Assembly: GCF_010111755.1 (NCBI RefSeq) | Contig: NC_088958.1 | Span: 558,001-622,000, forward strand | Direction of reading: 5' to 3' | From: Nakaseomyces glabratus | Taxonomy: Eukaryota > Ascomycota > Saccharomycetes > Saccharomycetales > Saccharomycetaceae | Length of the DNA: 64,000 nucleotides | Shown: positions 20,607-31,224 of the stretch, in pieces | How positions within the stretch are numbered: the first letter of the stretch is position 1 | How the letters are laid out: every line of letters starts with the position of its first letter | Made by a program: the position numbers and the translations under genes | Notes under the pieces: generated by a model | Databases searched by the model: none | Seen by the model: only the letters and a program-made list of their open reading frames with translations | What the model was told of the DNA's origin: nothing

Positions 20607-21968
20607 CTATATAAAATGACTTGTTTTATTTAGAACACATTGTCCATGCTTTGAAGGTATCGTGTAAGTTTTGAAACTACCATCATCAGATGCGACATAT
20701 ATTTTGTTATCAAACTCTTCTGGGAAACCAACTACCGTGTGCACAATTCTATCCATATTTATATGTGCAAAATCTCGATGTAGGTTTTGATTAGGAATAT
20801 GGGATTTGATCTTTCTTGAGAAAAACTTTTTGACTTGTTCATGCGGTATCCTATTTTTAATCAACTCTAAACTACCACCACTGTCGCTCCCAATATCTCC
20901 ATCTATTCCATCTAATGCCAATCCATCGTCGTCTGTCCTAAATATATGTATGGTATCGCTATCTCCAACACAAACCAATAATGTACTATCTTTATTAAAC
21001 AGCAGTTGATGAATGTGGCTTGGCCTCGAACCTCTTCTGAATTCTTTATATAGCAAGGGTCCCGAAGCAAAATCCGAATCCACTCCTGTTTTATGTATTC
21101 GAATAATAGTGCCCTTTTCAGACGCCGTGGCCAAGAGCTTACCATCGATACTAACACTAGTCTTCAACACACATCCTTTATGTACAGAATTCAGATAGTT
21201 AATAGGCTTCAAATTCAAAGCATCATAGACAACAATATCATTCAATATGCGAGCCGGATTTTGTTTTGATGAGGAGTATTTACTATAGCAAAGGATACTG
21301 TTGTCATTACCACTTAATGTTAGCTGAGGTTTTATTTTATGAGAGCCGTTTATAGAATATGTTCTACTTCTTCCATTGTCAGAATTTGTTTGGTCATTGT
21401 TATTGTTGCTTTTGCTTCTAATCCTATCTAATTCATTGCCATTCTTTAGATTTTCATTTATCATGTTACTTGCTCTTTCCCCTACTTTAATATGATCATT
21501 TAAATTACCCTCATTATTACTTTCCCAAAGATCAAGGGTTTCCATTAACTTCATGCAGGATATGTCATATATAAAAATTTGGTCATTATCTAAAAGAACA
21601 CAAATCCTCTTTCTATTCATCACAACATCAACGATCAAACTAGGAAATGCAATTTCACAAATTAAAGATCGTTTCTTAATATTCACAATTTTCAGTTTCT
21701 TCCCGGTGTTAATACCTTGCCCTTTATCGACCACCGCCAGCAAACTTGTGGAAAATAGCATTTCGGCAATCACTTGCGACTCTATAGAAGAAGAACCAGC
21801 TTCCAAACTATCATAGCCTATACCATTATCATTGCTATCACCATTAACATTACTAATGTTAAACTCAAAGCATTTCCCAAATGGATCACAGTTATATACA
21901 GTCAATTCATTGGCACCTGAATTTACCACGCAGCAACTAGCATCCTGATTGAACCTTAGCACTTTCAT
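20607..21968 (-). CDS. ATG21: PROPPIN autophagy protein Atg21
   Basis: Atg21 is a WD40-type seven-bladed beta-propeller that binds PI3P and organises Atg8 lipidation in the Cvt pathway and autophagy. The protein has 453 residues. The N-terminus MKVLRFNQDASCCVV matches yeast Atg21. The lipid-binding FRRG motif lies at about residue 310 in YKEFRRGSRPS. Internal blocks LHLF-type blade strands and SVHKGCV are typical of the family. Insertions rich in Asn and Ser interrupt the blades. The frame is open for another 52 codons upstream but has no ATG there (it begins at a TTG at 22124), so the conserved Met at 21968 was chosen. Order INA17-ATG21-ELP4 is conserved. Confidence 0.94.
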   Translation of the reverse strand: MKVLRFNQDASCCVVNSGANELTVYNCDPFGKCFEFNISNVNGDSNDNGIGYDSLEAGSSSIESQVIAEMLFSTSLLAVVDKGQGINTGKKLKIVNIKKRSLICEIAFPSLIVDVVMNRKRICVLLDNDQIFIYDISCMKLMETLDLWESNNEGNLNDHIKVGERASNMINENLKNGNELDRIRSKSNNNNDQTNSDNGRSRTYSINGSHKIKPQLTLSGNDNSILCYSKYSSSKQNPARILNDIVVYDALNLKPINYLNSVHKGCVLKTSVSIDGKLLATASEKGTIIRIHKTGVDSDFASGPLLYKEFRRGSRPSHIHQLLFNKDSTLLVCVGDSDTIHIFRTDDDGLALDGIDGDIGSDSGGSLELIKNRIPHEQVKKFFSRKIKSHIPNQNLHRDFAHINMDRIVHTVVGFPEEFDNKIYVASDDGSFKTYTIPSKHGQCVLNKTSHFI

Positions 21969-22373
21969 CACTGTACATGTAACCGTCTTATTAACTAGAT
22001 CCTTTGCAACCTGATTTAATATCAGGCACAAAAAAGAATAGGGTAATCTTGCGATGAGGTGTGCATATAGTGCTATAATACCTTTTATTTTTAGTTTATG
22101 GGCTTCGCTTTGCCCAAGGGACAAAGGGGAGCGCTTTTGAGAATCGTCAGTATGGCGTTCTCAGTGATATAAAGTCACACTAATGTTGGTATTGTTCTTA
22201 ACAATAATGGTTTATAAATAATTGAAGCATAGTGAGCTTGTACTATTTAATGGTATATAAGTGTCTTGTTTTATCAGGTATAAATTGTGAGAAGCGCTAG
22301 CAGAATATTTATATTCCATCCTATTGCTGATATATAACTGAATTTTTAGGGGTTCAAAGAAAAAATAGAAATG
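21969..22373. other. Intergenic region upstream of ATG21, downstream of ELP4
   Basis: The first 156 bp continue the ATG21 frame without a stop but also without ATG, probably as 5' leader. The rest is AT-rich promoter and ELP4 terminator sequence. Nothing else was recognised. Confidence 0.45.
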
Positions 22374-23774
22374 TTAATATTCTAATGATACTTTAGTGCT
22401 CTTCTTTGGAGCAGCTATAGTATTTGACATATCAGTTTCATTTGGGTTATTCTGTTTTTCAGGCTTGTCATCTTCGACATCATCAACAGGTATACCCCAT
22501 TCTTCTATCTCGAATTTCTTTCTACCGTTCTTGAACGCTAGTTCCGATTTCATAACATGCATTTCACCGCGCTCACTAAATACAGGTAGTTTCATGATAT
22601 GCAGCAAGCCCTGTTGGATTTTTCCTGGCTGTGTTTTGTATATCCTTTCTAAGAATTGCATCATATCTTGACCAAATGGTTCCAAATTCAGGACAGAGTC
22701 GAAAAAATTCTCAAGTTGTGCTAGTAGGAATGAATCAATAATATCTGTAGAGATTGTACCCATTAAAACACACCTACTGCTGTACTTCTTTAATATACCT
22801 CTTAGCCCATGCATTAAGAGTAATACTTCTGAGGATAAAAACATCCTAGGAGGATACGTCGCAGGGTGTAATAGTGATGGTATCACAATTCTTATCAGCT
22901 TATTTGAATGTTGCTGGATTGTCCTATCCAGTTTATTAATAATAGATGCTACTGGTTCAGTAGGGTTTATAAAAGTCAGTTCATTGGAGGTTGGTGCAGG
23001 TAGTAATCTAGAGGTGATGTCAAATTGGTGGTTATAGTTAGGATATTCAGAAGACAAACTATCTCCGGCTTCAGCATTTTTAACACCCCTCTGCTCGTCC
23101 ACAAACTTGTACTTCCAGGCTATTTTCAAGTCCTTATATCTTGATGGAGTACTTTTCTCCTCATTTAAGTTTTGAACTGATAACTTCTTTTGTTCTTCTG
23201 AAATCTTGGACTTCTTTATGTCTTTCTTCGAACCCTTGTATACTCCAGGCAGTTCCTTACCTAGACTTTGACTTGCACTCAGTATGATCAGGTGTGTATT
23301 ACCATTCTTTTCCTTATTGTCCTCCACTCTGTTGTGTATAATACCCTGCGAACACATCAGTTTCACCAAGACGCTGTTAAATTCGGTAAAATTGCGCTCT
23401 TCTATCAGTAAAGAAGTACCTAGTGGTAACCCCATGTGCCCTAGAACCTTATCCAAGTCAAAGCATCCGGTAGATGTAGCGGGTTGGGAACTTGCTGGAG
23501 ATGGTCTAATACCAGGATGATTCACACCGAAGGCAGAAATGGGTTCTTTATTAGGTCCTGAAGCTGCAGTTCTGCCGTCAGCCAGAGGCCTACCACTAAT
23601 ATTGGCTCTCACTCCTCCTCTCAAATTCAACTGTTCCATACGCCCACTTAACCTATTCACACCAGCATCTCCTGGTGTACTAGGTGTACCTCCAGGTGTT
23701 CTGCCAGGAACAAGAGGCGCTCTATTTGGCAACCTCCCACCGGCTAGCACTTCACCTCTTTTCCTAAATGACAT
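22374..23774 (-). CDS. ELP4: Elongator subunit Elp4
   Basis: Elp4 belongs to the hexameric Elp456 RecA-like ring of Elongator, needed for 5-carboxymethyl-type modification of wobble uridine in tRNAs. The protein has 466 residues. The N-terminus MSFRKRGEVLAGGRLPNRAP matches yeast Elp4 and is followed by a Pro/Gly-rich stretch. The RecA-like fold includes TGCFDLDKVLGHMGLPLGTSLLIEE, without a classical Walker A, as known for this subunit. Later blocks are HPATYPPRMFLSSEVLLLMHGLR and GLLHIMKLP. The tail is acidic (EEWGIPVDDVEDDKPE). Its function is related to that of ATS1/KTI13 further right in this window. Confidence 0.94.
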   Translation of the reverse strand: MSFRKRGEVLAGGRLPNRAPLVPGRTPGGTPSTPGDAGVNRLSGRMEQLNLRGGVRANISGRPLADGRTAASGPNKEPISAFGVNHPGIRPSPASSQPATSTGCFDLDKVLGHMGLPLGTSLLIEERNFTEFNSVLVKLMCSQGIIHNRVEDNKEKNGNTHLIILSASQSLGKELPGVYKGSKKDIKKSKISEEQKKLSVQNLNEEKSTPSRYKDLKIAWKYKFVDEQRGVKNAEAGDSLSSEYPNYNHQFDITSRLLPAPTSNELTFINPTEPVASIINKLDRTIQQHSNKLIRIVIPSLLHPATYPPRMFLSSEVLLLMHGLRGILKKYSSRCVLMGTISTDIIDSFLLAQLENFFDSVLNLEPFGQDMMQFLERIYKTQPGKIQQGLLHIMKLPVFSERGEMHVMKSELAFKNGRKKFEIEEWGIPVDDVEDDKPEKQNNPNETDMSNTIAAPKKSTKVSLEY

Positions 23775-24098
23775 CTCGTCGCTTTACGTTCTTTCCTAAA
23801 ACAATGGTCTGTAATATAATATGAAATGTTGTGTTTTATATATTCAGGAAACAACTATTAATAAGCTTTGACTAGAAGCTCATCACTAAGGGCATCGGGC
23901 TCATCGATTATCCATATTTTTTTGCAAAATTTGAAAAACTGGCACCCTTTTCTCAGACAAACACGCAGAGCAGTTCTTGAAGAACAATAAACATATGTCA
24001 ATAATAACAGAACACAAATAATTGAAACTTATAGAAGATTTGTGTTGAATAAGGAAAGTATGTATCACATAGATAGAAGGCATTGGTGGTGAAGGAAA
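23775..24098. other. Divergent ELP4-FMP30 promoter
   Basis: This 324-bp AT-rich spacer contains two CTCATC motifs (near 23879 and 23900) that resemble but do not match the PAC box. No other motif was recognised. Confidence 0.45.
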
Positions 24099-25439
24099 AT
24101 GTTTTGTTCTGTGGGTCGTATCCCATTCCAGCGATGCCGATTGCATGCCCGGTCGTTAAGTATCAGCCCGTTGACTAAAAAGGAGAAAAGACGCATAGGC
24201 TATGGTTCATTGGCGGTTTTGAGCTTTCTAGTCCCTTACACTGCCTATGCTGTGTTTGTGACTGTGTCTGCCTATTCGGAAATTGACACCAGGCTGGACT
24301 TAAGCGAAGTGGTTGAGAAGAAAGATGGGTTAAACTACCAAGGCACTCTTATCAAGTATTCGCCCTTGCAAGTCCTAGGCAGGTATGAGAATCCATTTGC
24401 TGAATATAGAATTCAAACTATATATGAATTTTTCATCAACAGAGTTGTCGAATTGTTTCAAAGAAATCGTGGAGGTATACCAGCAGAAAGAGCTCACATG
24501 AATCAATTGATGCCAGTGCATAAACCTACATGGTCGGAGGACAAGATCAAAATAGAAGATGAACAATTAATAAAATATCAATTACTCACAGAACATGATG
24601 ATCTAAAAACTATGAATGTAAATGTAGACTCGAAGGACGATAATATTCCAGTTTACAGCACATGGTTAGGCCAGTCCTGTAATTTTGTGAGCTATAACGG
24701 ATTGAAGGTATTAACAGACCCTTTATTCTCAGATTATTTAATACATAAAAAACTTGGGCCTAAACGGATCACTGATATGCCTGCAAATATTGAAGACGTA
24801 CCAAAACCAGATATCATAATGGTATCACACAATCACCCTGATCATTTAGACCAAGAAAGCATTGAGCATTGGAAAAACTCAGAGACTTTGTGGATTGTAC
24901 CCAAAGGTTTGAAGTCCTATATGGATAAGAATAAAATTAAAAACTACATTGAGCTGTCTTGGTGGGAAACGTGCGAGTTAGAGAAAGACAACGAGATTTA
25001 CCACATTTCATGCACGCCAGCAATGCATTGGTCTGGTAGATCAGTCCTGGACACCAATCAATCATTGTGGTGCTCTTTTTTGCTAAGTCACAACAAAAAA
25101 CCGATTTTATTCCATGCTGGTGATACTGGCTATGTCAAAGATTTATATGTCAGAATAAAAGATAGATTTGGTGCCGGATGTAAATTAGCACTGTTACCTT
25201 GTGGTCAATACTGTCCTGAATGGCATCAAAAGCCTCGACATATTAATCCAAGGGAAGTCATCAAAATCATGAAAGATATGGAAGCTAACCAGGTTCTTGG
25301 TGTTCACTGGGGTACTTTTGTTCTTAGTGGTGAATACTTCCTGGAACCAAAAGAGAGGCTGGAGATGCTTGCAGAATTTGATGGAATACGGGACAAATGT
25401 TATTGCCCAGAATTGGGTAAAACAATCAAAATCGAATAG
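24099..25439 (+). CDS. FMP30: Mitochondrial N-acyl-phosphatidylethanolamine phospholipase D-like protein
   Basis: This is a metallo-beta-lactamase fold protein of the NAPE-PLD family, an inner-membrane mitochondrial protein in yeast. The protein has 446 residues. A basic presequence (MFCSVGRIPFQRCRLHARS) is followed by a membrane segment at about 36-55. The metal-binding motif HNHPDH occupies residues 244-249. Further ligands are expected in MHWSGRS, FHAGDTGY and GVHWGTF. The catalytic core is complete as far as can be judged by eye. The start is the first ATG and gives an import-type N-terminus. Position between ELP4 and MSD1 matches YPL103C. Confidence 0.92.
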   Translation: MFCSVGRIPFQRCRLHARSLSISPLTKKEKRRIGYGSLAVLSFLVPYTAYAVFVTVSAYSEIDTRLDLSEVVEKKDGLNYQGTLIKYSPLQVLGRYENPFAEYRIQTIYEFFINRVVELFQRNRGGIPAERAHMNQLMPVHKPTWSEDKIKIEDEQLIKYQLLTEHDDLKTMNVNVDSKDDNIPVYSTWLGQSCNFVSYNGLKVLTDPLFSDYLIHKKLGPKRITDMPANIEDVPKPDIIMVSHNHPDHLDQESIEHWKNSETLWIVPKGLKSYMDKNKIKNYIELSWWETCELEKDNEIYHISCTPAMHWSGRSVLDTNQSLWCSFLLSHNKKPILFHAGDTGYVKDLYVRIKDRFGAGCKLALLPCGQYCPEWHQKPRHINPREVIKIMKDMEANQVLGVHWGTFVLSGEYFLEPKERLEMLAEFDGIRDKCYCPELGKTIKIE

Positions 25440-25668
25440 CCTGATCTCACCTTCAATTGTAATTCTTTAGGTTAAAATATATCTATGCATTGTAAATATT
25501 TCCTCTTAAATTCATTCATGATCGTATTGATATCACTTAAATGTCCTCTCAAACAACAGTAACGCTCACTCTTAGTTTTCATACTTAAAAGAAGGTATAA
25601 AACATTATGATTACAGTGCTGAAATTATTTACAGTTCATATATTTACATGATGTCTAGTAGTTTATAC

Positions 25669-27648
25669 TTATTCTGAATTCCTTGACAAATATTCAATCT
25701 TATAATCTCTTAAGATATCTTCTGCTATTGTGCTTGGGCTCTGAACTACTAAATCTGAGCCTGTGATACTTTTCGGGAAAGGAATCACATCTCTAATACT
25801 GTCCGTTCCGCACAACATGGCACACATCCTATCATAACCAATTGCAAAACCTGCATGTGGTGGTGTTCCCGTTTCGAACGCTGACAATAAATGACCAAAT
25901 AAAATTTGATAGTTGCTAATTTTCAAGACATTTTCGAACATAAATTTCTGTAACTCAGGATCATGAATTCTTGTAGATCCACCACCCAATTCGATTCCAT
26001 TCATAACTAGATCATAATGCTGACCTAGACAATCTATCGGATTGGTGGTAAGCTTGTCGTAATCTTGTAATTGTACCATCGTGAATGGATGATGAGTAGA
26101 GATAACAGTTCTATCTTCATAAATTGGATACATCTCTTTATGTTTGGTATTTTTTATTTCAGTTTCTTTTGGTGAAAGCAGAGGGAAGTCTACTACCCAG
26201 ACAGCTACATCTTTATTAGTTTCCCTAACAATATCTTTAGTTTCATTATTTTGCAGTATTAGCTGCCTTGCTCTCCCTAGAGGTGTTGGGTTTTCAAAAA
26301 TTCGGGTATCAATCTCTCTGTTTGAGCCAACAACAATATCACCCACTTCTAATCTAATCGCTTTATTCAACATATGAGTGTTTTCAAAGCTTGCAATTCT
26401 CATAAATTTTTCATACCAATTTTTTGTTTCTAAATCTGTACTAATTGGGACGACTATAGGCTTTCTATAATTGTAGTTATCATCATTCGATAAAAAGGAC
26501 CATTTCTTCTTGTAGTCATTCTTATCGGTGAATGCTTTCTTTATAATCATTATCTCAAATATTGGGAACGCAGGGTTAATATTACTATAAGCTCCTAATT
26601 CTTTCATATTTAGAATTCTTAGAGAGGGAGCCCTAAGGTCTGGTTTGTCAATACCATAGTTCGTCATTGCCTCTTTGTAAGTCATTCTGTATAAATTACT
26701 AGCATCCGTTGGAGTTAGCGAGTGGTTCCTATCGAGAGTTAAAAGCCCTGTGGATTCTTTAGTTCTAAATTTCTTCCAAACAGATGTGATGCATTTCTCA
26801 ATTACAGACATAACATCCTTTTGGGAGGCAAATGACATTTCCATATCTAATTGTGTAAACTCTGGTTGTCTATCGGCCCTTAAATCTTCATCTCTATAGC
26901 AACGGGCAAATTGGAAATATTTCGGTACTCCACTAGCCATAAGTAGTTGTTTGTATTGTTGTGGGCTCTGTGTTAATGCATAAAACATTGGTACAATTTT
27001 ATCAACTTGTTTGATTTTTGCACTTACTCTCGTTGGTACCATAAATTCTCGAGCACCTTCTGGTGTAGCTTTGAAAAGTGTTGGTGTTTCGATTTCAGTG
27101 AAACCGTCCTGATCAAGAATTTGCCTTAGCGTCTTGGAAACTTCATATCTGGTCCTTAAATAATTTTGATATCTAGCAGTTCTCAGTTGTATATACCTAA
27201 ATTCAGGTGGCACCAGTTCGGGAGAAGTGTCCCTTAACTCTTTGAGCTCTGAAGGTTTCTTGTTAGCAGCGTTCAAAGTCTTGACATGATCTACCACCAC
27301 TTCAAACTTCTTATTATCTAGATTTGAGCTTCCAGTTTCACGTTTTAATTGAACTTTACCTCTTACTTGTACAACATCCTCAACTTTACATTTCCTTAAT
27401 AGAGAGTTGGTATCCACAAGTTGCACTCGATCGCCATTTGAGTCTCTCAGCTGACCAAAAATCAAACTTTTCGATATCCTCTTCGGTTTCGAGTCAATCC
27501 ATCCATTAAGCACAATATCCGCGCCAGTGACCAGCTCACGCACCCTAAGATTACTAGTCTCAAACTCAAATTTATCCCTGATGAGCTCCTTCGCTGGCAA
27601 TTGATACCATCTCCGTAAAAGCTTGCTATTAACTCCTTTCGCAAACAT
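25669..27648 (-). CDS. MSD1: Mitochondrial aspartyl-tRNA synthetase
   Basis: This class II synthetase charges mitochondrial tRNA-Asp. The protein has 659 residues from the chosen ATG (MFAKGVNSKLLRRWYQ, a basic import-type N-terminus). An OB-fold anticodon-binding domain comes first (VLNGWIDSKPKRI, LRDSNGDRVQLVD). Class II motif blocks are FTEIETPTLFKATPEGAREF, QYKQLLMASG, RCYRDEDLRADRQPEFTQLD, and near the C-terminus GGGSTRIHDPELQ and TPPHAGFAIGYDRM. The frame extends five codons upstream to a TTG; the ATG at 27648 is the first. It converges on FMP30 and diverges from SYH1, as in S. cerevisiae. Confidence 0.95.
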   Translation of the reverse strand: MFAKGVNSKLLRRWYQLPAKELIRDKFEFETSNLRVRELVTGADIVLNGWIDSKPKRISKSLIFGQLRDSNGDRVQLVDTNSLLRKCKVEDVVQVRGKVQLKRETGSSNLDNKKFEVVVDHVKTLNAANKKPSELKELRDTSPELVPPEFRYIQLRTARYQNYLRTRYEVSKTLRQILDQDGFTEIETPTLFKATPEGAREFMVPTRVSAKIKQVDKIVPMFYALTQSPQQYKQLLMASGVPKYFQFARCYRDEDLRADRQPEFTQLDMEMSFASQKDVMSVIEKCITSVWKKFRTKESTGLLTLDRNHSLTPTDASNLYRMTYKEAMTNYGIDKPDLRAPSLRILNMKELGAYSNINPAFPIFEIMIIKKAFTDKNDYKKKWSFLSNDDNYNYRKPIVVPISTDLETKNWYEKFMRIASFENTHMLNKAIRLEVGDIVVGSNREIDTRIFENPTPLGRARQLILQNNETKDIVRETNKDVAVWVVDFPLLSPKETEIKNTKHKEMYPIYEDRTVISTHHPFTMVQLQDYDKLTTNPIDCLGQHYDLVMNGIELGGGSTRIHDPELQKFMFENVLKISNYQILFGHLLSAFETGTPPHAGFAIGYDRMCAMLCGTDSIRDVIPFPKSITGSDLVVQSPSTIAEDILRDYKIEYLSRNSE

Positions 27649-28356
27649 AATTCGAACCCACAACCCTACGGTATATTACAGAAATACACCGCTTGAAACA
27701 TATAATGACTAAAATGTAAATAATTGAGCCTTGTAGCTACTAGAGAATAGGTTTAACATCAATATGACTCGCACAGGCTCAGGTGTACCTCCATAAGCAA
27801 AAGTGAATCCCTTATGGATAATCCATATCACGTGTTTTTTCAAGGCTTCATCGCTTGGTCTTCGCTGGAAAATTTTGATTTTGGCCCGCAAATAGAGCAG
27901 ATCAATTCTATTCCAATAGTAATAATCGTAGGTATGAGAAGATGCTAGCCCATGGAAGTGGTTTTCTTTTATAGTTGTATAGATTTGTTTTGGTGTTGGC
28001 TATAGATAAAGCAACTCAATTGATCTTCTTCTAATAATTTCTGGTTAACAGTTTGTGAATTTACACAATAATCTAATTTACTGACTAGAAATCTACCAAA
28101 AACTTAGTTTAATATATCAAATAATTCTGAATTGAAAACCTGTACCATTTAATAGCCGCAACGGAATTCCTTATTAGTACCTTTTATTAATAAGTCAACT
28201 TACCCCTAATAAGAACAAGAATAATAGACAAAAGACTAACAACTTTTAATATTTTCAAATCATTACAGTGAGGAATAGCATAAATCCGATTTCTCTATTG
28301 AATAAACACAAAAAGTCAACTATAGAAATACACTTCACTAGAACAAATACAAAATA
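27649..28356. other. Divergent MSD1-SYH1 promoter
   Basis: This AT-rich 708-bp spacer holds no convincing gene. A CACGTG core lies near 27829 (TATCACGTGT), a candidate E-box. The open frame 27709-27891 shows nothing recognisable. Confidence 0.5.
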
Positions 28357-31224
28357 ATGTCATATTCTAATATGGATTCCTTAGCATACAACCTGCGCTC
28401 CCTTGATGTCAACACTGTTCAGAATAGTACTGATGGTATAAATTTGACGGGCTTCAATCCTCATGATCCTGGCCATAAGACTGGTAATACGGCTGCTGAT
28501 AATGGTAATGCTAGTATTGGTACACCTGCAACTCCATCCACACCTGGAAATTATCCTTTGGGCATGCAAGGACCCAATCCTAACCAATACCAGATGCAAT
28601 TCCAGCCTTTGCAGCAACTGAACAGGACCTCGTCATTAATTGAAAATATGGGTGTCCAGAGAGCTTCATCTCCATTTTTAGCTAGATCACAGTCCAATTT
28701 ATCTGTGTTTCAAAACAGTACTCCGGTGAATAGCTCTGTTGGGAATAATATATTGTCTCCATCAGGTGATGTACCTTCCATGAATCCGAATATGAACATG
28801 AACATGAACATGAACATGAACATGAACATGCACATGAATTCTGCAACACCTACCAATGCACAGGCTTTAGAGAAGGATTGGTTTCAACAACAGTATCCTC
28901 AACGTTCTCAGTTGCAAAGACCAAATGTTCTTCCACAGCAATCAAACCTGTACTCGCCATTGTCTCAGCAGCATACTCCGGTCGCTTTTAATAATTCTGC
29001 ACAGATTCAGCAACCAAATATGGCAATTGGCTCGCAATCCTCAATTGGCAATCATATGGGAATGGCCCCACCGCCACCACCCCACTTTGTGATTACTGAG
29101 TCCCAGTGGAAATATATCGATCCATCCGGTCAATTACAAGGACCATTCCGCTCTTCAGAAATGACAACCTGGTATCACTTAGGTTACTTAGCCTCTACCT
29201 TGGAGATAGCAAGGGTACCAACTTCACCAGAACCGTTGGATATCAATGACAAATTCATCAAGATTTCAGATTTGATCGAAAAGGTTCACAATGCCCAGGA
29301 ACCATTCCAGACATTTGATTTCATTGTTGCACAATCATCTAATATATCAAAACCGCCTGGATTAGCAACGAACGCCAATTTTTTGAACACTATCAATCCA
29401 GATCCAGCACTGAATGTTGGCCAACAACTAAATGTTAGTCAAAATATTCGGCAACAACAACAACAGCAACAAGTTCCAACACAGCCCTTGGTTCCTCTAC
29501 CTCAAACAATTAAAGTTAAGAAACAAGCTGTTGATGCAATTGATAGAATAGAAAGTCCTGATTATAATTTTGAAGAACTTTTAAATTTGAGGTCTACTGA
29601 AAAGGATAATGAGTATTACTATAGAGAGACTACTATCCGTGTACCTGTAAATAGGCATTTGATTAAAAAGCTGGATCCAAACGAAAACGTAAACACCACT
29701 CAGTACAACGTCTTTCCTCCAATTACCTATGACCTCGGTATTTTGGAACAGCTAAAGCTGCAAGGTGAATATGATGCAGCACAGAAAAAGCAGCATGCTG
29801 AAAAACAAGAAAATAAACCAATGGTTGAGGAAGATATGAAGTCTAATACAACTACTGAAAAGGTGAAGTCCAAGGATGTGTCTAAGCCAGCAGATAGCGA
29901 TACAAAAATTGTCTCGAATACTTCTGAAGACAATGCTGATCAAATTGACAAGCATAAGCTAGAAGAAAAGCGTAGAATTGAAAAAGCTAATGAGATGGCT
30001 AGAAAATTGCTAGAAGAGCAAGAAAAAGAAAATGAAAGCAAAAAGAGGAAGGAGCAAAAGCAATCTAAGAAACAAAAGAAAAAAGCAGAACAAAAATTAG
30101 TACCTACTACAGAAACTGAAACCATTAGTGACAATAAGAATGAAGAACTTATTGAAGTTCCTAATAGACAGAACGAAGAAAATAACCAAAGTGAACCACA
30201 GATCACTACCAAACCCGCACCCTGGGCTAACAAAAATACAGCTGTTCAAGTTGATAGTATTCCTACTATTGAAGAGCTACAGAAACTAAAACAATCTAAG
30301 AAGAAAGCATCTAGTAAAGATCCAGATGTACGTAACAAATTGTTGCAATTGCATGAGGAGATTATGCAGGAAGAAAGATCAAAGGAGAAAATGACATCGG
30401 TGCTGAAGTGGGCAGATAAATCCTCAAACTCCCAACCATCTTCCAGTATTGACCTTAAAGAACAAGTTAAGAATAGTAAGAAAAACAGGAACTCGCCGGC
30501 GCCAATTGCAAATAAGTTGCCTACTTTAGGTAGTGGTTTGGAAGAATTAAAAAATCCAACTTTTATTGAGGAACAAAAACAAATATGGGAACAAATACAG
30601 AAGGCACCACAAAAAGGTAAAAAAACTGATATAACATCTAGCTTATTGTCCAGCAATAGTTCAACACGTTCCGCAACTAGTACCGGATCTAACCCATGGA
30701 AAACAGTTGCCAGTCAATCATCACAGGCGGTAAACACCTCTGCCGGTACGCCACCTGTGAAGCCTGTAGTCTCAAAGGCTAATTCGACATCTACGAGCTC
30801 TGTAAACAGCCTTAACAGAGGCAAGCAAATTGGCTCATCCACAGTAAACCCAATTATGAAGGCAAGACAGCCAGTTAATCTCTATCCAGGAAATTCTTCC
30901 ATTTCAGCTAGACAAGAGTTCATTAAATGGTGTAAAACTCAACTAAAATTAAAGCAGGGTGTAAACGCTAAGGATGTTCTAGAGGTTCTGTTGAGTCTTC
31001 CAGCCGGATTAGAAGCTAAAGAAATTATTGCGGATACGATATACTCCTACAGTGCTACCATGGATGGAAGAAGGTTTGCCACTGAGTTTATTAGCAAAAG
31101 ACTTGAGTGTGAGAGCCAAATTAAGGATCCACTAAACTGGAGCGAAGTGTTGGCTCTGCCTGAAGGTAGTAGTGACGACTGGGAATTCCAGGTTGTAACT
31201 AAAAAGAAAACACGGAAATATTAA
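28357..31224 (+). CDS. SYH1: GYF-domain protein Syh1, translational quality control
   Basis: This is the yeast GIGYF homologue (Syh1, with duplicate Smy2), which binds Pro-rich partners and promotes decay of mRNAs with collided ribosomes. The protein has 955 residues. The GYF domain spans about 249-305, opening with SQWKYIDPSGQLQGPF and containing MTTWYHLGYL. The N-terminal part is Asn/Ser/Pro-rich and includes an Asn-Met repeat. The middle has a long charged coiled-coil region with Lys/Glu runs at about 535-585. The C-terminus is WEFQVVTKKKTRKY. The position next to MSD1 corresponds to YPL105C (SYH1) rather than SMY2. SSE1, next in S. cerevisiae, is missing here. Confidence 0.9.
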   Translation: MSYSNMDSLAYNLRSLDVNTVQNSTDGINLTGFNPHDPGHKTGNTAADNGNASIGTPATPSTPGNYPLGMQGPNPNQYQMQFQPLQQLNRTSSLIENMGVQRASSPFLARSQSNLSVFQNSTPVNSSVGNNILSPSGDVPSMNPNMNMNMNMNMNMNMHMNSATPTNAQALEKDWFQQQYPQRSQLQRPNVLPQQSNLYSPLSQQHTPVAFNNSAQIQQPNMAIGSQSSIGNHMGMAPPPPPHFVITESQWKYIDPSGQLQGPFRSSEMTTWYHLGYLASTLEIARVPTSPEPLDINDKFIKISDLIEKVHNAQEPFQTFDFIVAQSSNISKPPGLATNANFLNTINPDPALNVGQQLNVSQNIRQQQQQQQVPTQPLVPLPQTIKVKKQAVDAIDRIESPDYNFEELLNLRSTEKDNEYYYRETTIRVPVNRHLIKKLDPNENVNTTQYNVFPPITYDLGILEQLKLQGEYDAAQKKQHAEKQENKPMVEEDMKSNTTTEKVKSKDVSKPADSDTKIVSNTSEDNADQIDKHKLEEKRRIEKANEMARKLLEEQEKENESKKRKEQKQSKKQKKKAEQKLVPTTETETISDNKNEELIEVPNRQNEENNQSEPQITTKPAPWANKNTAVQVDSIPTIEELQKLKQSKKKASSKDPDVRNKLLQLHEEIMQEERSKEKMTSVLKWADKSSNSQPSSSIDLKEQVKNSKKNRNSPAPIANKLPTLGSGLEELKNPTFIEEQKQIWEQIQKAPQKGKKTDITSSLLSSNSSTRSATSTGSNPWKTVASQSSQAVNTSAGTPPVKPVVSKANSTSTSSVNSLNRGKQIGSSTVNPIMKARQPVNLYPGNSSISARQEFIKWCKTQLKLKQGVNAKDVLEVLLSLPAGLEAKEIIADTIYSYSATMDGRRFATEFISKRLECESQIKDPLNWSEVLALPEGSSDDWEFQVVTKKKTRKY
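28795..28830 (+). repeat. In-frame hexanucleotide repeat (AACATG)6 in SYH1
   Basis: Six perfect copies of AACATG encode an Asn-Met repeat from codon 147, flanked by degenerate copies on both sides. Such a repeat is prone to length change without frameshift. Confidence 0.9.
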
